From Coffea arabica (taxonomy: Eukaryota; Streptophyta; Magnoliopsida; Gentianales; Rubiaceae), in contig NC_092310.1 in NCBI RefSeq assembly GCF_036785885.1, positions 2,356,001-2,420,000 on the forward strand: a stretch of 64,000 bases of DNA. Reading direction: 5' to 3'. The position numbers were made by a program, and so were the translations under genes. Each line of letters starts with the position of its first letter. The stretch's first letter is position 1. Below, piece by piece: positions 59,240-64,000 of this stretch. The notes under the pieces are model-generated. The model was not told the origin of the DNA, did not search any database, and saw nothing but the letters and a program-made list of their open reading frames with translations.

Positions 59240-62200
59240 TCTTGATCTTAGGGGAGCTTGGATTCAAGGGTTTGGTCGTGATTATTATCCTGTTCTCCTG
59301 TTTTACAAAATTTTGGGGGAGTTTTTCTTTCCCTACTTGTGGCTTTGTGCTGTTTTCCTGAACAACGATTGGGAGTTTTTTTTTGGATAATAATGATTGA
59401 AAAACCATAGGAGTTATCCAACATACATGACTTTGTTTGGTATTCCAGTTTATCTGACAATTTGGCATCACATTACCGTATTGTTGTTGTTGCTTAGAGA
59501 TTGGCCTTGCTTTTAGAACGGTGGAATTCTGGCCTTACGAGGAGAGGAGATGTTTTGACTGGTGCTCTAAAATTGGGAAATTTACCACCTTTTAGGGAGT
59601 TATTATTATCTGGCTCTACATGTTGTCTTGATCGTAGGGGAGCTTGGAGTTTTGGTCATTGTAGTTACCCTGCTATATTGGTTTACGAGATTTCATAAAA
59701 GTTTGCTCTTTTCCTACTTTTTAAAAAAAATTTTTTTTTTTTAAAGCTGTTTTTCCTTAGGACTGATGGGGACCTTCTGGATATGGTGATTGATTTGCTC
59801 TGCATCTACCTCGTTAGGATTGAAGGATTGAACAACTCAAGTTGTCTGTTTCAAAGGAACTATTTAACTTCCTTGACATGACTTTGGTTGCTGGAATCTG
59901 GGTACAGATGACTCGGAGGTTTGATGACAACTTACGTCTCTTGTCCGAAATCAAAGACTTTTTGCATTGTTAACAAAGGGAGTTCGCACTATTTTTTCCT
60001 TTTTGCTTGAGCCAACTTAGTGGTTTTGACACCTGTAAATATCTCATGTCCCCCCCCTTAATGTTAGGATCTTGGAATTGAGACCTGTATCTTCTAATGC
60101 ATCCAAAGGCATTTCCTCTTCATATTTTTAAGTAACTTTTTTTGCTCATGTATTTCTTGTTTTTTGCTGACACTTTGTTTAAAATTGTACTGATTATTGG
60201 TCTTGTTCCAGGGGGTTCCCCTTCATCCCAACCTTTTTAGTTGTGGTTGCTCTAAGAGGTAACTGGCATCATCAATTATGCTGTGTTGTTCAAATAGGAA
60301 GTGTGAATTTGATTGTTTTCATCATTGTGCATTACATGATTTTGGAGATTTTCTCGTCATATGCGTAATGGTTAGGGCTTCTTTTGGCAGCTTCTAAATG
60401 GTTGTTCGGGTTATATGTCCTCAGCTGTGTAGTAGGCGTTTTTTGGAAGGAGTTATGTTTCCCCACCTGTATACTTGAAGGTCGTCTCTTTAGGCGGATG
60501 TGGAATTTCAAGTTTTGCAATACTGGGTTTGTCGTCATTATGTTTTTCTCATACATGACAATTTATTATTGGAAGATTTTGACATCAGTTAACTTTATTG
60601 ATATGTTATCTCTATAAAATGAGTTGGGGGCACAACTATCAGCATTTAAACAGTACGTGAAGGAGAGCTGTCCTATCCAAGGGATGTGACAGTTTAAAGT
60701 GTTTGAAAGTATTTTTCAACATTTCTATGCTGATTACTGTTTATAACAATCTATATTTGAAAGCCAACAGTTTGCGGGTCATTTGACTTTGTATACTCAT
60801 GGATTTTTGGTGATTTTGAGCTGTTGTTGTGGTATCTCGGGGCTTCCTTCTTCCAATCAAAGCTTATCTTCCTTGTCTTGGAGGAGTCCTCTTCTACCTT
60901 GAGCTAATTGCACCTAGTTGTTTTTGAACTTGGTGGTTTTGGGAATATTTTTAATGTCCATCTCTCATCTGTACTATAGTGGCTTGGATTCAAGATTGAT
61001 CGTTTAGTACTGTAGCTGTGAATTATCTTCAACATGATTCTTGAGCCAAAAAGTTGAGCAGTTCTTCTCTTTGATACTTGGTGTGACTGGTTTTCTTAAC
61101 CAACAGTGGACAGCTTTTGGTTAGTCATAAACCCATTCTGTCCTCTAATTTGATGAAGAAGTTTGTGTGGCTAAAATGTCTGAAAAGAGCTATCAACACC
61201 CTTGTGCTTATTACTTCCAAGTCTGTTTGTCTATCTTCATTTTAGGAAGAAGCTTGGAATTAAAGAACTCACTGGGGTAAAGTGATTGAATGGCGTTCTC
61301 TGCTTCTTTGGAGCATTACATTTTTTTTTTGGAATCATCTGTAAGGACTTTCTGTGTTTGTTGTGTATGATCTTGGGTTTGTGTCTCCCTGTTTTCATCG
61401 AGATCTTTGCTTTCTTCTTCTGAGCCTAACACCATTTACATTGTTTTGGAGGAACTCTTTTCTGCCTCTGACTAATTGATCCTCTGTGCATGATCAATTT
61501 TCAGTTTTCTATTGATGTTGATGTCTCCTCTCTATTGTTGGAACTGGGGTGCAAGATGGGTGTTGTGCTTGAAGATTTCCTAGGCTCTTTTATCTGCTTC
61601 TTGATAATTTGGCGAATTCATTCTGCTGTTTGGCGCGGCATTACAATTTATCCATCTGCATGATGTTGTGAGAGAAAATGGGAGTCTCTTTGTCCCTACT
61701 TTCCTTCTGAGCTTTTCTTGATGAAATAGTGGATAACATGTCATCTTCATTTTGGAAGGAGCTTGGATTTGGTGAGCTCAGTGATGTCATTAAAATAATT
61801 GAAAGGAGTTCTCTGCTTCCTCGTGTATTACTTTGTTTGAAGATTGACAGTTCTGGGATTATCTGTAACAACTATATATCTACATCTTAGGATCTTGGGT
61901 TTCAACCATGCTGTTGTCATTTAGATCTTAGGCTTTCTTTTGTCAAAGGATATTTACATCATTGAAGGTCAAACTAATTGTTTGTTTGTGGTTGATCAGT
62001 TATTGGTTTTGGGGATGTTATTGACGAATATGTTTCCTTTACTCCAGCAGCTTGCATTCAAGTGACATCCCAGGCTCTTTTATCTGCTTTTGATTTTTTG
62101 TTGGATTCATTCTTTCATTGGAGCAATAATTATTTTTAATTATTTGGGGTGGCAGTGAATTCTACTGTGCTGTAATGCGGAGAGAATTGCAAGTCCTGTG

Positions 62201-62700
62201 TTGTGGTTTACATGATTTTGCGGGAGAGCCGGAGTTTTTTGCTTTCCCTGCTTTTGCTGTTAGGTTTCTCTGAACAATAATGGACAGTTTCTGGTTAAAT
62301 TTTGAGAGGCTTCATCATCATCATTTTAGGAATTGAAGAAAGTCAGTGTGCAGTTATAAAGTGATTGAAAGGTGTGTGTGTATTACTTTGTTTTGGGTTA
62401 TCTGTAACGCCTTCGCATATTTGTTTTAGGAGTTTAAATTGGTCTGAGCTGTTGTAGTGACATCTTCGGTCTCCTTTAGATTAAAGGCTATCCACGTTGG
62501 TTTGAAAGGAATTCTATTCTGCCTAAACTAATTGTTTGTCAGTGGTTGACAATTGACGATTTTTGGGATGTGGTAGCATCTGTGTCTTGTTTGTATTCTA
62601 GGAGCTCAGGTTCAAGATTGCTTTTTTGGTAACATCTCTGGCTGTTTTATCTGCTTTTGAAGCTCGTACTGGTCGGCATAGTTTCACGAATAACGCCCAT
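59240..62700 (+). repeat. Degenerate tandem array, units of about 0.4-0.57 kb
   Basis: Ordered phrases recur. GGCTCTTTTATCTGCTT starts at 61583, 62073 and (variant) 62640. GGAGGAACTCTTTTCTGCC-like phrases occur at about 60882, 61447 and 62505. A CTTGGATTCAAG-like phrase occurs at about 59258, 59640, 60069, 60496, 60990, 61545, 62050 and 62605. An ATGGACAGTTT-like phrase occurs at about 61103 and 62281. The last four units are clear, the earlier ones weak. No frame is kept between units, so the array is not protein coding. Base composition is T/G-rich compared with the rest of the window. Confidence 0.55.
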
Positions 62701-62887
62701 TCCTGGTTATTTGGTGTGGTTATGAAATAATTATTCGTTCTGATGCAATTACTAATTGCAGTTCACCAGCTTAAGTAATAAATATATGTTTTTTCCTGGT
62801 CTATGAGTTGATTTCAGAGGTTGAGGACTAGTTATTTTAGTTTCTATGGTGTATTTACAGCAGCTGGTCCTTTTTTTGTTGCTGCAG

Positions 62888-63176
62888 AGAATACAGTGAC
62901 TGGATGCTACTTGCTTTGCTAACACCTTTGATATATGCAGTCTTAGTGTTGATAATAAATGCTTTGGACTGTCGGACCCTGGAGATTGCCGGGTTGATTG
63001 ATGAACTGTCAATTCTACTCTTTCAAGTACTTGCTACAATTCTTGTTCTGCAACTTTCACAGTGGTTTTCAAAATTTTCAAATGGTCTTCTGGAGGGTTT
63101 TCCTTGGGTTTGGAGGTATGGGTACCTGCTTTGGCTTTTTGCAAATTTGCGAGCAAAACTTTTGAGGTCCGTCTAA
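62888..63176 (+). CDS. Unrecognised open frame after an acceptor-like site, doubtful
   Basis: A TTTTTTTGTTGCTGCAG acceptor-like sequence ends at about 62887, followed by an open frame (EYSDWMLLALLTPLIYA...) of about 95 codons, hydrophobic, ending in TAA. A GT after TTTGGAG near 63117 could be a donor. No domain recognised; could be chance in T/G-rich DNA. Included because it lies downstream of the candidate promoter. Confidence 0.15.
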
Positions 63177-64000
63177 TGCCCTGTTTCTCTTTCTTTGCAC
63201 CACATATCTTCAGAATTGTGGGTTCAGCTATACAAAATGGTGGTCATCTATTATATTTGTGGAACTGCTAAGAGGTGGTTGTGTTAGTATTTGATAATCT
63301 ACACTTCTGTTGGTGGTCTATCATGTCATGTTGCTTTGCACACATTTGTGGTTCTCCTCCTGCTTGTTTGGCTGGATATGCGTATTTAAAAGAGCTTCTA
63401 AAGTTAAAGAAGTGAAGGTTTCCTCTTACTCAGGTTAATTTTTACTGTTCTCTTTTTCCACATTCAAATTTTCTGCTTGCTTAACATTTGGAGATACTGA
63501 TTCAAAGGTCATTTCATTTAATTTTTTTCTTCCTTTTCTGGAAGCTATATGGGCTATATGTTGCTCAATATTTGCGTGAACTGTTTCATCTTCAGATGTC
63601 TGAACCTGCTCTACACCATGTAGTTCTTTATGCTTGCATCCCCTCGTTCACTTCACGGTTTGTAAAGGTTTTTGAGAGTTTCATGCGGTAATGCTTAATT
63701 CATAACCATGGTCATTCAGATGCTACTTGAGCACAGTTTTCAATACATATGCATCTGGTTTTTCCATATTTAACCTGTGAAGATATATGGGTAGAGTGAC
63801 TGCTAGCTGCATTGTCTCTGGGGGCATCTGGACAGATGTCACAGAAAATAAAAATACATAAAGCAGAAAGTGACAGCGTCAAATTTGTTCAAGAAAATAA
63901 TAAAGGATTCATTAAGCGTGCAATACAGTTAAGATTTCAAATTTGTTCAAATAATGAGTAAAAGATTCATAAAGATTCATAAAGGGTGTTTTGCTAGGTA
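63177..64000. other. No feature recognised to the window edge
   Basis: The frame at 63488-63691 is hydrophobic at its start and has no recognised domain. The last 100 bases contain AAGATTCATAAAG twice. Confidence 0.35.

Noticed and set aside
61090-61760. C/D snoRNAs inside the repeat array (TGATGA with CTGA)
   Set aside because: Box spacing is too short or boxes are missing in other units; no terminal stem seen.
1-64000. CRISPR array, bacterial operon or phage features
   Set aside because: None is present; all structure is that of a plant nuclear genome.

Overview
The window is nuclear DNA of a flowering plant. The evidence is GT-AG introns, AT-rich intergenic DNA full of TIR elements, and plant-specific families (dirigent proteins, a UGT85 glycosyltransferase, an IDM1-like PHD/GNAT protein, FAR1-type transposase). 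The best guess is an asterid, because the UGT resembles the UGT85A / 7-deoxyloganetin glucosyltransferase group. That placement is inference only. All exon joins were read by eye and checked for phase.

Layout. (1) 1-6.6 kb, minus strand: an IDM1-like chromatin regulator gene; six coding exons (980 codons) lie in the window and the 3' end is beyond base 1. (2) 6.6-14.8 kb: intergenic DNA holding a decayed tandem duplication, several MITEs and a MULE-type element with a perfect 9-bp target duplication. (3) 14.8-28.4 kb: three intronless dirigent genes in tandem on the minus strand. They share downstream flanks and an upstream block with W-box cores, and have since been hit by a MULE-type element, a Tourist-type element, an internally deleted hAT element and a SINE. 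(4) 28.4-33.4 kb: a long repeat (copy A) abutting a 5'-truncated UGT85 pseudogene. (5) 34.3-39 kb: a 5'-truncated LINE and a complete but mutated hAT element. (6) 40.5-44.1 kb: a broken domesticated-type gene on the plus strand, tail to tail with a broken FAR1/MULE transposase on the minus strand. (7) 44.1-48.6 kb: no gene seen. (8) 48.7-50.4 kb: an intact two-exon UGT85A-like gene. (9) 50.7-58.4 kb: a MULE-type MITE and repeat copies B and C; copy C carries a hAT MITE with a Tourist-like MITE nested in it. (10) 58.7-64 kb: a promoter-like stretch followed by about 3.5 kb of degenerate tandem repeats of about 0.5 kb, without a recognisable protein.

Host genes that look functional are five: the IDM1-like gene, three dirigent genes and one UGT85. 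Dirigent proteins and UGTs are both specialised-metabolism families, but nothing here shows that they act in one pathway. Several insertions are dated relative to the duplications by filled/empty-site comparison inside the window. No clearly new biological system was found. The most unusual items are the acidic hexapeptide array inside the PHD region of the IDM1-like protein, the 59-62.7 kb repeat array, and the three-copy repeat beside the UGT pseudogene.
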